Positions 1 through 8,162 of a stretch of 64,000 nt of DNA are shown one piece after another. The notes under the pieces were generated by a model that worked only from the letters and a program-made list of their open reading frames with translations, did not search any database and was not told the origin of the DNA. The position numbers and the translations under genes are program-made. The stretch is taken from the NCBI GenBank assembly GCA_934489735.1, contig CAKSSR010000009.1, forward strand, positions 1 to 64,000. Direction: 5' to 3'. The stretch is from an uncultured Eubacteriales bacterium. GTDB lineage: Bacteria; Bacillota; Clostridia; Oscillospirales; Acutalibacteraceae. Position 1 is the stretch's first letter, and every line of letters starts with the position of its first letter.

Positions 1-870
1 ACAGAGGATGAAGTAGAAGAATTATGCAAAAAGCAAAATAAAATATCAATGAGTGAACTAAAAGAATGGTACAACGGTTACAAGACACATGATGGGATAG
101 ATTTATATAACCCGAGGTCAGTAGTATATGCATTAGAGGACGGAGTATGTAGAAGTTATTGGACAAATACAGGGCCAATGAATGAAATAATACCATTTAT
201 CAATATGAACATAGACGGATCGAAGGATGATATAATAGAAATGATATCAGGGATTGAGATAGAAGTAATATTAGGGGAATATACAGCTGAAAAAGCATCA
301 TTTGATACTAAAGACCAATTGTTTTCGGCAATGGTGAACTACGGATTTCTAAGCTATTATGAAGGGAAATTAAGAATACCGAACCGAGAATTACAATTAA
401 AATTTGATAAAGCACTTGAAAGAAGTAGTAATAATGATGGACTGCCAGAAATAATAAAGAAATCGAAAGAAATGTTGGATGCAACTTTGAACAAAGATAC
501 AAAGAAAATGGAAGAAATAATACAGAAGGCACACGATTACAATATCCCACTATTGAAATATAATGACGAAAATTCATTATCATGCGTAGTAACTTTAGTT
601 TATCTTTGGGCAAGGAACAAATATAGCATAAGGAGAGAGGAACGAGCAGGGGCAGGACTGGCAGACTTTGTATTTCATCCATATAATAGATCCCAGCCGG
701 CATTCATACTGGAACTAAAAAAAGACTCGAAGCCGGAAGATGCAATAAGACAGATAAGAGAAAGAAGATATATAGAAGCATTGAGTGACTGCACGGGAGA
801 AAAATTTGCCGTGGGGATAGTATACGACAGCAAAAATAAGAATCATAAGATAAAAATTGAGGATTTATAA
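1..870 (+). CDS. AAA-ATPase-like / PD-(D/E)XK nuclease superfamily protein (DUF1703 type), 3' part
   Basis: The reading frame is open from base 1, so the N-terminal ATPase-like part lies outside the window; the Met at 49 is internal. Visible landmarks of this family are the KEWYNGY motif, the YNPRSVV motif and YWTNTG in the first 60 residues. The C-terminal restriction-endonuclease-like domain has ADFVF at about base 660 and FILELKK at about base 705, i.e. the D...ExK catalytic pattern. Such proteins are abundant, often multicopy, in host-associated anaerobes; their role is unknown and toxin-like or DNA-processing roles have only been suggested. The last 11 codons reappear at 49868-49905 fused to transposase debris, which implies that other copies exist in this genome. 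Family assignment is confident, function is not. Confidence 0.85.
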   Translation, partial: TEDEVEELCKKQNKISMSELKEWYNGYKTHDGIDLYNPRSVVYALEDGVCRSYWTNTGPMNEIIPFINMNIDGSKDDIIEMISGIEIEVILGEYTAEKASFDTKDQLFSAMVNYGFLSYYEGKLRIPNRELQLKFDKALERSSNNDGLPEIIKKSKEMLDATLNKDTKKMEEIIQKAHDYNIPLLKYNDENSLSCVVTLVYLWARNKYSIRREERAGAGLADFVFHPYNRSQPAFILELKKDSKPEDAIRQIRERRYIEALSDCTGEKFAVGIVYDSKNKNHKIKIEDL

Positions 871-893
871 GAAGAAAGTGATTGAGGGAATAT

Positions 894-939
894 AACAAAC
901 AACGGATAGCCTCTAGTCAGAGATTACCCATTGCTTGTT
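894..939. terminator. imperfect hairpin between convergent genes
   Basis: Arms AACAAACAACGG...CCTCT and AGAGATTACCC...CTTGTT pair over about 21 positions with a few mismatches and a GU pair. It sits between two convergent genes and overlaps the stop codon of the minus-strand gene, so a bidirectional terminator is plausible, but neither side has a strong T-run. Confidence 0.35.
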
Positions 940-2263
940 AGATAATATTTGGAACGATACCCTTTCGTATTTGAGTCCTATAATACATATTAATAAACAA
1001 ATAAAATAGTGATGTCATAGGGTTTGTTAACATTTTCTTAGTAAATATAGTCCTTTTTAGAATATTTTTAACTTTGTATACCTCACGATATAAATTCCAG
1101 TAAGCATTAGTTAATTCTTGTGGAGTCATGTTTTTGGGAATGTGGACAGCTTCACAAGAATTGTAAGAATACATGTCAGAATTATATATTCTGTCTTGGT
1201 TTTTCATGTCTTCGTAAAACTTTGTTCCTGGGATTGGTGTCAATATATAAAACCTTGGTACAGTTATTTTGTTTTTTAATACAAAGTCAGCAGTTTGTTT
1301 AATGGATTCTATAGTATCACCATCAGCACCTACTACCATTTCGGTTGATACATCTATGCCAAAGCTTTTAATTACTTTAATTTGTTTAGAATAATCTTTA
1401 GGATTTGCCCAAGCTTTATCCATAGACTTCAAACTTTCTTTAGAAATGCTTTCCAATCCAAAACTTAATGCTATACAACCGCTCTTACTCATTATATTTA
1501 ATAGTTCCTTGTCATTTGCTATAGTGATAGAGCATTGAGTCATCCATTTCATCTTTAATTTTCTTATTTCTTTACAAAGTTTAATAGAATAATCTCTATC
1601 GGAGAATATATTATCATCAAGTAATAGGAACTTGTTGAATCCAAGACTCTTCACTTTTCTAATATCTCTTAAAACATTTTCAATTGGTCTTTTAAGATAC
1701 TGACCTTTATATAGGCAATATATACTACAAAAGCTACAGGCGTTAGGGCATCCTCTACCGGCTTGAACAGGTAGGAAGTCGCCGATGTTTTTATTAAGCA
1801 AAAGTTCATATTTTGGTAAAGGCGGGTCAAATTTTTCTAATTCTTTTCTATATATTTTCTTTAATTTCTTATTTATATAATCATTTAGCAAGTCGGCCCA
1901 TACATCTTCTGCATCTCCAACTACGACACTGTCGCAATATTTCTTTGCTTCATCTGGCATTAAGCTAACCATATAGCCACCCAGCACAACTGTCTTTCCT
2001 CTTTTCTTAAATTCCTTAGCTAGATCAATAGTTCTCATTACAGCATGTCCCATACTGCTAATTCCTATCAAATCTGCGTCAGTATCGAATGGAACGTTTT
2101 CAATTGTTTCGTAACAAATTTCTACTTCGAAGTTACTAGGAGTCAATGCAGCGAGAAGGGGAAGGGCAAGGCCAACAAAGTACAGTTTCTTTTTTTTAAT
2201 AAGTTCTTTATTTAAGTTATAGGGAGTTGGTTGAATTAAAAGTATTTTCTTCACTTTTGTCAC
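938..2263 (-). CDS. B12-binding-domain radical SAM protein (last gene of RiPP-like operon)
   Basis: 441 residues. Residues about 40-135 form a cobalamin-binding-like Rossmann domain (LIGISSMGHA, VVLGGYMVSL), followed by a radical SAM core with the [4Fe-4S] ligands C172-PNA-C176-SF-C179. Length and domain order are those of class B radical SAM enzymes, which mostly methylate unactivated carbons, although other chemistries occur. No canonical DxHxxG cobalamin motif is seen, so cobalamin binding is not certain. It is the distal gene of the minus-strand operon that begins at 7903, 24 bp after a second enzyme of the same class. In that context I infer that it tailors a peptide or an acyl chain; the substrate cannot be read from sequence. 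Confidence 0.88.
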   Translation of the reverse strand: MTKVKKILLIQPTPYNLNKELIKKKKLYFVGLALPLLAALTPSNFEVEICYETIENVPFDTDADLIGISSMGHAVMRTIDLAKEFKKRGKTVVLGGYMVSLMPDEAKKYCDSVVVGDAEDVWADLLNDYINKKLKKIYRKELEKFDPPLPKYELLLNKNIGDFLPVQAGRGCPNACSFCSIYCLYKGQYLKRPIENVLRDIRKVKSLGFNKFLLLDDNIFSDRDYSIKLCKEIRKLKMKWMTQCSITIANDKELLNIMSKSGCIALSFGLESISKESLKSMDKAWANPKDYSKQIKVIKSFGIDVSTEMVVGADGDTIESIKQTADFVLKNKITVPRFYILTPIPGTKFYEDMKNQDRIYNSDMYSYNSCEAVHIPKNMTPQELTNAYWNLYREVYKVKNILKRTIFTKKMLTNPMTSLFYLFINMYYRTQIRKGIVPNII

Positions 2264-2287
2264 TTCCTCCTATTGATTATGATAAAT

Positions 2288-3652
2288 TTATTTTGCTAAT
2301 ATCAGTTTCTTTATATACTGGAAAGTAATCTTAGCCGAGCCTATGCCTAACTTGAGAGTGTCCTTTAGGCCATATTTTTTTATCATATAGATAATACTTT
2401 TAGGGCTCATGGTTATAGCGTAGTAAAGCCACATAGTATAAAAGTAATATTTTCTTATAGATATCTTCTCGGGCTCAATTACAACGTGAGCGAGGTCCCA
2501 CTTTTCAAATTCATTTTCTTTTATTATAAAACTATTTTTATATTTTTCATATAGTTCAGTTCCCCGAAGGGGTGTAAGTGGTTGTAGGTTAACAAATATC
2601 AGACCAAGTTTTTTTATCCATTTCAATAGAGATCTAAAGTCGTCCTTATTCCAATCCAGTCCAAGGATAAATGTGCCATAGCATTCTACATCAAATTTCT
2701 TTAAAGTTTCAACAGCCTGTTCGTTTATTTTGATATTTGTTTTCTTATTATAGTCAACGAGTTCCTTGCTATCGCATGACTCCAAACCAACTATTACTGC
2801 CCTTAGCCCAACTGATTTAAACAGTTTTATTACATCTGGGTTATCAGCTATAAAGTCAGCCCTACCATATATCAAATATTTCTTATTTATTTTATTCTTT
2901 TTCAAAGCGTTACAAAATTCTATTATTCTGTCTCGGTTAACGAGGAAGTCATCGTCGACTATATATATTTCAGTTTCGTTTATATTTTTCAATTCATTTA
3001 TTATATCGTCTATAGGTCTGGTGAAATATTGCCCATCTGTGATCTTTTTACAGAAACAGAACTTACAATTATACGGGCATCCGAAAGAAGTTTTCATCAA
3101 ACTACAGTTCCTATGGAACATATAATAATACTTTGAGCGGTACTTTTTCACTTTATTTCTGTCTGGATATAGGTAATTAAAGGTTGTTTCTTTCTTTGCA
3201 TTATCAATTTCCTTATTATATACTGATGGGATGTTAATTTTTTCAGAGTTATTCTTAATTTTTTCTAATAATTCTAAAAATGTTTTAATTCCGTTTGATC
3301 TGATGATAAAATCTATGTTATCATCAATAAAATCTTCAGGATTTACTTCTGCATGGACGCCACCCACAATAGTTTTAATATCTTTATTAAATTGTTTGAT
3401 TAGTTTTGCATATCCCTTAACGATATTAATATGAGATATATAACTCGTGATACCTACTACATCTGGATTATACTTTCTTAAAAAGTACTGGATATTTCTT
3501 TTTTCTATAATCATATCGACAATTATCACCTGATGGCCTTCATTTTCTAAATTAGACGATAAATATTCTAATTCCAATGGTTCGCATATCATAACATTTT
3601 GTAGTCCAATTGTATCCTTATGTGGCTTAGGTCTAACTAATAGTACTTTCAT
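2288..3652 (-). CDS. B12-binding-domain radical SAM protein
   Basis: 454 residues. The N-terminal domain (about 1-135) resembles cobalamin-binding domains (DVVGITSYISH, TIVGGVHAEV), then the radical SAM core carries C192-PYN-C196-KF-C199. The later motifs (IVDDDFL, VGLESC, GTFILGLDW) are typical of BchE-like and methylase-like class B enzymes. A ribosome site AAAGGA lies about 12 nt before the ATG. It stands between a GNAT-like gene (25 bp upstream) and another radical SAM gene (24 bp downstream), in one transcription unit. Expected reaction: SAM-dependent radical methylation or C-C/C-S bond chemistry on a product of the operon. The two radical SAM proteins are clearly different in sequence, so they probably perform distinct steps. 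Confidence 0.88.
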   Translation of the reverse strand: MKVLLVRPKPHKDTIGLQNVMICEPLELEYLSSNLENEGHQVIIVDMIIEKRNIQYFLRKYNPDVVGITSYISHINIVKGYAKLIKQFNKDIKTIVGGVHAEVNPEDFIDDNIDFIIRSNGIKTFLELLEKIKNNSEKINIPSVYNKEIDNAKKETTFNYLYPDRNKVKKYRSKYYYMFHRNCSLMKTSFGCPYNCKFCFCKKITDGQYFTRPIDDIINELKNINETEIYIVDDDFLVNRDRIIEFCNALKKNKINKKYLIYGRADFIADNPDVIKLFKSVGLRAVIVGLESCDSKELVDYNKKTNIKINEQAVETLKKFDVECYGTFILGLDWNKDDFRSLLKWIKKLGLIFVNLQPLTPLRGTELYEKYKNSFIIKENEFEKWDLAHVVIEPEKISIRKYYFYTMWLYYAITMSPKSIIYMIKKYGLKDTLKLGIGSAKITFQYIKKLILAK

Positions 3653-3677
3653 GTAAAGGGCACGTCCTTTCTCTATA

Positions 3678-4661
3678 TCACTTAAAGACTCTAAAGCTTT
3701 TAAAATCTTGCTTGTATTCTAGAAAGTTCTTTATTAATTTAATAAATCTATTCACTATTGCATTAGAATGATGAGCGTAGAAGTATCTGTTTGATAGAGA
3801 AGCTCCCATTTTCATTTTCGTTTCTTCTGAAGTTTGGCCGAAGTTTATCATTTTAATATTATTTTCTATAGCATACTTAATAATTTCAAAAAGCATGTAA
3901 TAATATAGATCAGTTGTTTCGAAATTGTAATCCATTCCACAAAAAAGGAAGTCTAAAGCAGTCGTTTTGTGAACGATTAAAACGAATCCTCTAGCATGAC
4001 CATCTTTTGAAGAAAATATAATCTTCTTGCCCTTAATGTGGTCAAAGAATCCCTTATTAAGTTTTTCCAATTTGTAATTCGATTTATTATACGTACTTAA
4101 ATATAGCTCATAGACTTCGTCTGGACAAATACTATCAGATACTTCTACTTCAAAGTTCTTGCAATTTTGTATTGCTTTTTTAATCCTTCGTCGATAATTG
4201 CTTCTCAAAGCATTTAGATAGTCTTCTATCTTTTTAAAATGGTTATCAAATATTAAAGTCGGTAAGGTTTGTCCATCAATCATATCTTTGTCATGTAATA
4301 TTTCATCTGAATTCAATATAATCTTGGCGCCTTTCATTGACTTAATAAAACTTGTCATCATTCTTACATCATTTGTATAATATCCTTTATCACTGACAGA
4401 GCATGGTATGCCTATGACTTTAACATTCATATCAAATTTTAATTTCCCAAGTGTAAATATATTCAATTTCATTTTGTACAATATAAAAAAAGCGAAGCTA
4501 TGTTTGTTTGTTATGTAATAGTACTCTTGTGGGAAGTCATTCTCGTCTTTTAGAAGGTTAATAAAATCTCTATCAAATGGCAGTTCGATATCTATATTTG
4601 ATAGTATTTCGTCGAAGTTATCGCTTTTGATTACTTTTAAATTTTCAAATATTCTTTTCAT
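3678..4661 (-). CDS. GNAT/FemAB-like N-acyltransferase
   Basis: 327 residues. The middle has the basic helix LRSNYRRRIKKA, common in FemAB-like and GNAT proteins, and the C-terminal half (about 190-300) shows the acetyltransferase-type pattern: ARGFVLIV strand, LDFLFCGMDY, then YYMLFEIIKYAIENNIKMINFG. There is no signal peptide or membrane segment, so it is cytoplasmic. The start codon overlaps the end of the upstream gene by 17 bp, indicating translational coupling. In this operon, with an acyl-AMP ligase and an acyl carrier protein, the likely job is transfer of an acyl group from the carrier protein to an amine of a peptide or amino acid; that is inference. Alternative: an aminoacyl or acetyl transferase acting elsewhere. 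Confidence 0.72.
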   Translation of the reverse strand: MKRIFENLKVIKSDNFDEILSNIDIELPFDRDFINLLKDENDFPQEYYYITNKHSFAFFILYKMKLNIFTLGKLKFDMNVKVIGIPCSVSDKGYYTNDVRMMTSFIKSMKGAKIILNSDEILHDKDMIDGQTLPTLIFDNHFKKIEDYLNALRSNYRRRIKKAIQNCKNFEVEVSDSICPDEVYELYLSTYNKSNYKLEKLNKGFFDHIKGKKIIFSSKDGHARGFVLIVHKTTALDFLFCGMDYNFETTDLYYYMLFEIIKYAIENNIKMINFGQTSEETKMKMGASLSNRYFYAHHSNAIVNRFIKLIKNFLEYKQDFKSFRVFK

Positions 4662-5736
4662 AGACTACATATTTTTTGTAAAGTCCATTACAAAATGCTT
4701 TACAAATACTATTTGAGTCTTTATTTTCTTCTAAAACCCAAGAACTTTCTCCACCGCTTATACCGAGGTCTCTAATTTTAATACAAGCCTGCTTAATCAA
4801 ACCGAGTATAAGGCCAGAGCTTCTATGTTCTTCGACTACGCCCATTTCAATTATCTTTGCTTTTTTTATTTTTTTATATAAGAACAAACTTTTTAGGTAT
4901 GTAATTGTTCCAAAGCTTTTACCTGGGGATACTAATTCATTCAAGTCCAGGTACCACATGATAAATCCTGCTGGTTTATTGTCTTTGAATGCAAATATAA
5001 GGCTTTCAGGATGTATAAAAGTTAATAATTCTTTTAACATTTCCTTATCTTCCTCATAATTTCTCGAATAATAATATCGATGATCTTTAAAGCATTCATT
5101 ATTCAAGTCAGTATATATCTTAGAAAAATAATCAAAGTTCTCTTTGTCGAAGAACTTATATTCATAATTTTCGTCGACTCTGTCGATTAATGGTGAAAAT
5201 CTCTCCATTTTTCTTTGACTGTCGGTACTTGACCATAGGTAAGTATTTAAAAATACTTCTTCAAAATCTAAATTTTTAAAGTAATCGTTATAATATTCTG
5301 GATTTGCGCCCATTCCGAATGAATTTTTTGAATCAAACTTATTTGCCAGCATACCCAGGCCATAATTTACATGTCCGGCCAAGCCAACGACTAATTTTTG
5401 AGCACTATACTTTTTACCGATGCTTGATACTTCTTTTATCAACAATTGAACTGCGTCTGGTTCGTTATCCAGTCCTTCAAAAAAGCTCATTTGTATGTAA
5501 TCGGGGAGTTCTTTTGTATAGATAGCTATACATTGGCATTTAATTTCGTTATCATCTCCTAGTACATACATAGGAAATATCTTTTTTTTGTTAGAGAAAC
5601 GGGTCCTCGAGTAAAACAATTGCTTTATCATCATCATATTATCGTCTACAAAGACTGCATTTTTTTTATAGATTTCTTTTCTAAATTTAATATATTTTAA
5701 TTTTTCTTTAATTGATTTTACAATAATTACTTGCAT
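4645..5736 (-). CDS. GNAT-fold acyltransferase, YghO-like
   Basis: 363 residues. The N-terminus (FRKEIYKK...VFVDDNMMMIKQLF) and the arrangement with a C-terminal GNAT half (AGFIMWYLDLNE, KIIEMGVVEEHRSSGLI) resemble the YghO-like GNAT family, often found beside acyl carrier proteins. No signal peptide or transmembrane segment. The VVEEHRSSGL stretch occupies the position of the acyl-CoA/pantetheine loop of GNAT proteins. It overlaps the next GNAT gene by 17 bp and follows the acyl carrier protein gene after 43 bp. I infer ACP-dependent acyl transfer; two different GNAT proteins in one operon suggest two acylation sites or an acylation plus a condensation step. Substrate unknown. Confidence 0.68.
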   Translation of the reverse strand: MQVIIVKSIKEKLKYIKFRKEIYKKNAVFVDDNMMMIKQLFYSRTRFSNKKKIFPMYVLGDDNEIKCQCIAIYTKELPDYIQMSFFEGLDNEPDAVQLLIKEVSSIGKKYSAQKLVVGLAGHVNYGLGMLANKFDSKNSFGMGANPEYYNDYFKNLDFEEVFLNTYLWSSTDSQRKMERFSPLIDRVDENYEYKFFDKENFDYFSKIYTDLNNECFKDHRYYYSRNYEEDKEMLKELLTFIHPESLIFAFKDNKPAGFIMWYLDLNELVSPGKSFGTITYLKSLFLYKKIKKAKIIEMGVVEEHRSSGLILGLIKQACIKIRDLGISGGESSWVLEENKDSNSICKAFCNGLYKKYVVYEKNI

Positions 5737-5779
5737 TTATTATTTTAGCCACCTTTCTTGGCAAAAAGAGTTAACTTTA

Positions 5780-6046
5780 CTATACATTTGACATGACATT
5801 TACTTGACTATCTATATATTCTACTAGATCTCCGATAGTATTTATTTCTAGATATTTTTCTTCTGGTACAACTACTTTATACTTTTCTTCTATTGTGAAG
5901 AGTAAGTTTATCAAGTCAAAAGAAGATAGATCCAGATCGCTTCTTATATTTGTTTGTAAACTTATGTCTTGTTCTCTTATGTCACATTCTTCTTTTAGAA
6001 ATTTCTTTAAATTGGTAAATAATTCTTCTGATCTGTTACTAATCAT
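5780..6046 (-). CDS. acyl carrier protein
   Basis: 88 residues, the normal size for a stand-alone acyl carrier protein. The phosphopantetheine site is in the segment LDLSSFDLINLLF (Ser 42 most likely), followed by the helix-III pattern EEKYKVVVPEE and the C-terminal IGDLVEYI helix. The ATG lies inside the last codons of the acyl-AMP ligase gene (8-bp overlap), with GAGGGATCAAT directly before it. It is not next to any fatty-acid synthase gene, so it is a dedicated carrier: the ligase upstream would load it and the GNAT proteins downstream would use the thioester. That assignment rests on context; the carrier-protein call itself is strong. Confidence 0.9.
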   Translation of the reverse strand: MISNRSEELFTNLKKFLKEECDIREQDISLQTNIRSDLDLSSFDLINLLFTIEEKYKVVVPEEKYLEINTIGDLVEYIDSQVNVMSNV

Positions 6047-7623
6047 ATTGATCCCTCATTATTTTGTTATTACTTGTCTTTTTGAATTCGTTTTTCATTA
6101 GTTCAAAGTCACATATTTTCATATAGTATGGCAATTCGGAATTAATTATATCTATATCTTTTTTCAAATCAATGCTTCCAATATCCTTAACAGAATTGTC
6201 TAAAAATATCTTTGCGATTATCTTATATGTCCCTTTTTTCAATGCTACTATACATTCTTTTACATAATTCAATCTTAAAAGCTTGTTTTCTATTACTTCC
6301 GGCGAAAATTTCTTTCCATTTTTCAAGACTATTAGATTACTTTTTCTACCGGTGAAATACAAAATATTACCATCTTTATATCCCAGGTCACCAGTTTTAT
6401 AATATCCATTAATAAATGACTGTCGAGTTAGTTCATCATTTTTATAATATCCTAGCATTACACTAGGACCTTTGACTAATATTTCTCCATCGTCTGCTAT
6501 TTTTAAATCGATGTCTTTCAATATCAATCCAACGCTTCCGATGACGTTATTCTTAGCCATGCAAACAGAAACCAATGGAGAGCATTCGGTTAATCCATAT
6601 CCATTAACTAAATCTATTCCAAGTTCTTTATATTTGCTGACATAAACATGATTAAGTTTGGCCCCTCCAGAAAGCATTAAGGATAAATTCTTACATATCA
6701 AGTTACCAAATAATAATCTTCTAATATCTATTCCGACCTTTAGTAAAAGGTTGCTTATCTTTATCGAAATATTAAATATCTTTTCTTTCTTTCTTTCTCT
6801 TTTTTATTTCAAGAATTAGTTTTTTATATATTCCTTCAGCAAGCATAGGTACAGCGCCAATGCAATAAGGGTTAAATTCTTTAATATCTTTGAACAAATA
6901 TTTAATGTCGCTATTAATGCATACAGTCATGCCTTTATATAATGCTACCAAGACTCCACAATTGAAGCCATATGTGTGGTTGAATGGTAAAATTGCTAAA
7001 AAGGAGTCTTTGGGATCATTGTTTTGTAAAGCACCTCTTATATTAGAAATGATATTTTTTTGAGAAAGCATTATTCCTTTGTTTATTCCGGACGTCCCAG
7101 ATGCAAATGCTAACATTGAGAACTTGTTATCAGGGACATCCTTGATGTTATCAAACATTTCATTAATATCAAATTTTTTCGATATAATATTATTAAATTC
7201 CTCATCGATATTTATAATTTTTATATCAGAACTTAAATTTTCTAATTTATTCTTAGTTTTGTCTGTATAAAACAAAACTTTGATATCAAATTCCTTTATT
7301 ATTTTAAATAAGTCTTCTCTAGGTAAGTTTTTATCTAAAGGTGCTATTACATTTGAAAAGACAGAGCTTAAATAAGTCACAATATATTCATAGCGATTTT
7401 CAGATATTATTCCAATATTTAGATTTTCTATATTATTTTCTATATAATAATTATACATGCTACATATATTAGATATCAAGTCATTGAATGAAATTTTATT
7501 TATATTCTTTTCTTTTCTATATCTTACTGCTACATTGTCTTTGTAAATTGTATATAAATCCTTAAGCATGTCATAGAAGTTTGAACCTTCTCTTGCCTCA
7601 TACAATTCAAAATCTTTGTTCAT
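6039..7623 (-). pseudogene. acyl-AMP/acyl-CoA ligase (AMP-binding enzyme), split by a frameshift
   Basis: Two adjacent frames make one adenylate-forming enzyme. The first (7623-6772, 283 aa) has the AMP-binding P-loop motif SGTSGINKG (175-183) and LPFNHTYG. The second, readable from about 6803 to 6039, has LMLSGGAKL, GYGLTECSP, YKTGDLGY, the GRKSNLI motif and a C-terminal KTSNNKIMR holding the A10-type lysine. Together about 530 residues, a normal length. The break lies in an A-rich tract with (GAAA)4 at 6782-6797; skipping one base, or losing one 4-base unit, restores the frame. This may be a real inactivation, a phase-variable state or a sequence error. Expected role: activate a fatty or other carboxylic acid and load the downstream carrier protein. 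The start follows the precursor stop by one base, suggesting coupled translation. Confidence 0.85.
6782..6797 (-). repeat. (GAAA)4 tetranucleotide repeat at the ligase frameshift
   Basis: Four tandem GAAA units (minus strand) lie exactly where the acyl ligase changes frame, with an A6 run just upstream at 6800-6805. Loss of one unit (minus 4) or of one A from the run would restore the reading frame. Repeat length is short for a classical contingency locus. Confidence 0.7.
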
Positions 7624-7624
7624 T

Positions 7625-7903
7625 TTACTTAATAAGTCCTTTCTTTATGCCAAATTGATAGCATTTGTTTAGTTCATCCATGGTTACATTTACACCTCTT
7701 TTATCAAAAAGTCTTTTTGTTTCTGAGAGACTCTTACAATTCGCTAATTGATTTGTAAATTTTTTATCATTTAATGCAATCCTTACATCCTTTCTACACA
7801 TGGCAAGAAAGAGTCTTCCTTGCGTAGTACTTAAATATCTGTCCAAGGCATTAGAACCTCCTGATATTTCTTCTAAATTTTCGTTACTTAATTCATTTGA
7901 CAT
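7625..7903 (-). CDS. small GG-leader / Nif11-like peptide, candidate RiPP precursor
   Basis: 92 residues, first gene of the operon, with GGAG ten bases before the ATG. The N-terminus MSNELSNENLEEISGG is a double-glycine type leader as in bacteriocin precursors (ELS..EL..I.GG). The rest (about 35-85: ALNDKKFTNQLANCK, then ETKRLFDKRGVNVTMDELNK) resembles the Nif11-like leader domain, which normally stands before, not after, the GG. It has three Cys (C36, C57, C82) and no transmembrane segment. Adjacent modifying-enzyme genes support a precursor role. Alternatives: a carrier or recognition protein used in trans, or a small secreted bacteriocin of 76 residues. No PCAT-type peptidase/ABC exporter is encoded nearby. 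Confidence 0.65.
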   Translation of the reverse strand: MSNELSNENLEEISGGSNALDRYLSTTQGRLFLAMCRKDVRIALNDKKFTNQLANCKSLSETKRLFDKRGVNVTMDELNKCYQFGIKKGLIK

Positions 7904-7937
7904 TAAAATTCATCTCCATTTCTACAAAAAATACAAT

Positions 7938-7975
7938 ATTATACATTATACATTAAAATAGTAGTAAAAATCAAA
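7938..7975 (-). promoter_or_regulatory. promoter of the RiPP-like operon
   Basis: On the minus strand TTGATT (7974-7969), 18-bp spacer, TATAAT (7950-7945); a second TATAAT overlaps further downstream at 7943-7938. It lies about 40 bp before the precursor ATG. Confidence 0.5.
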
Positions 7976-8121
7976 TAAAACGATATAGAATTTTTAGAAA
8001 TATTTTTATAATATTAAGCAATGAGGAAGAAAATTTAAACTAAATTAAGGATGATTGAAATTCAAATTACATAGTTTTAGAGAATTTGAGTTAAAAATAG
8101 CTGTTAAAGTGCAATCGGATG

Positions 8122-8130
8122 TGGTATAAT
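8122..8130 (+). promoter_or_regulatory. extended -10 promoter of the aro operon
   Basis: TGGTATAAT, a TGn-extended -10 element, 33 bp before the likely aroB start. The -35 region (TGTTAA around 8102) is weak, as is common with extended -10 promoters. Confidence 0.55.
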
Positions 8131-8162
8131 AAGCAAAAGATTCAAATGAGCAGGTGAACGAA

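Noticed and set aside
6790..6810. Programmed -1 frameshift at A AAA AAG in the acyl ligase
   Set aside because: The heptamer is present, but a -1 shift leads to the wrong frame; the downstream half needs +1 (or -2), so classical -1 slippage does not fit.
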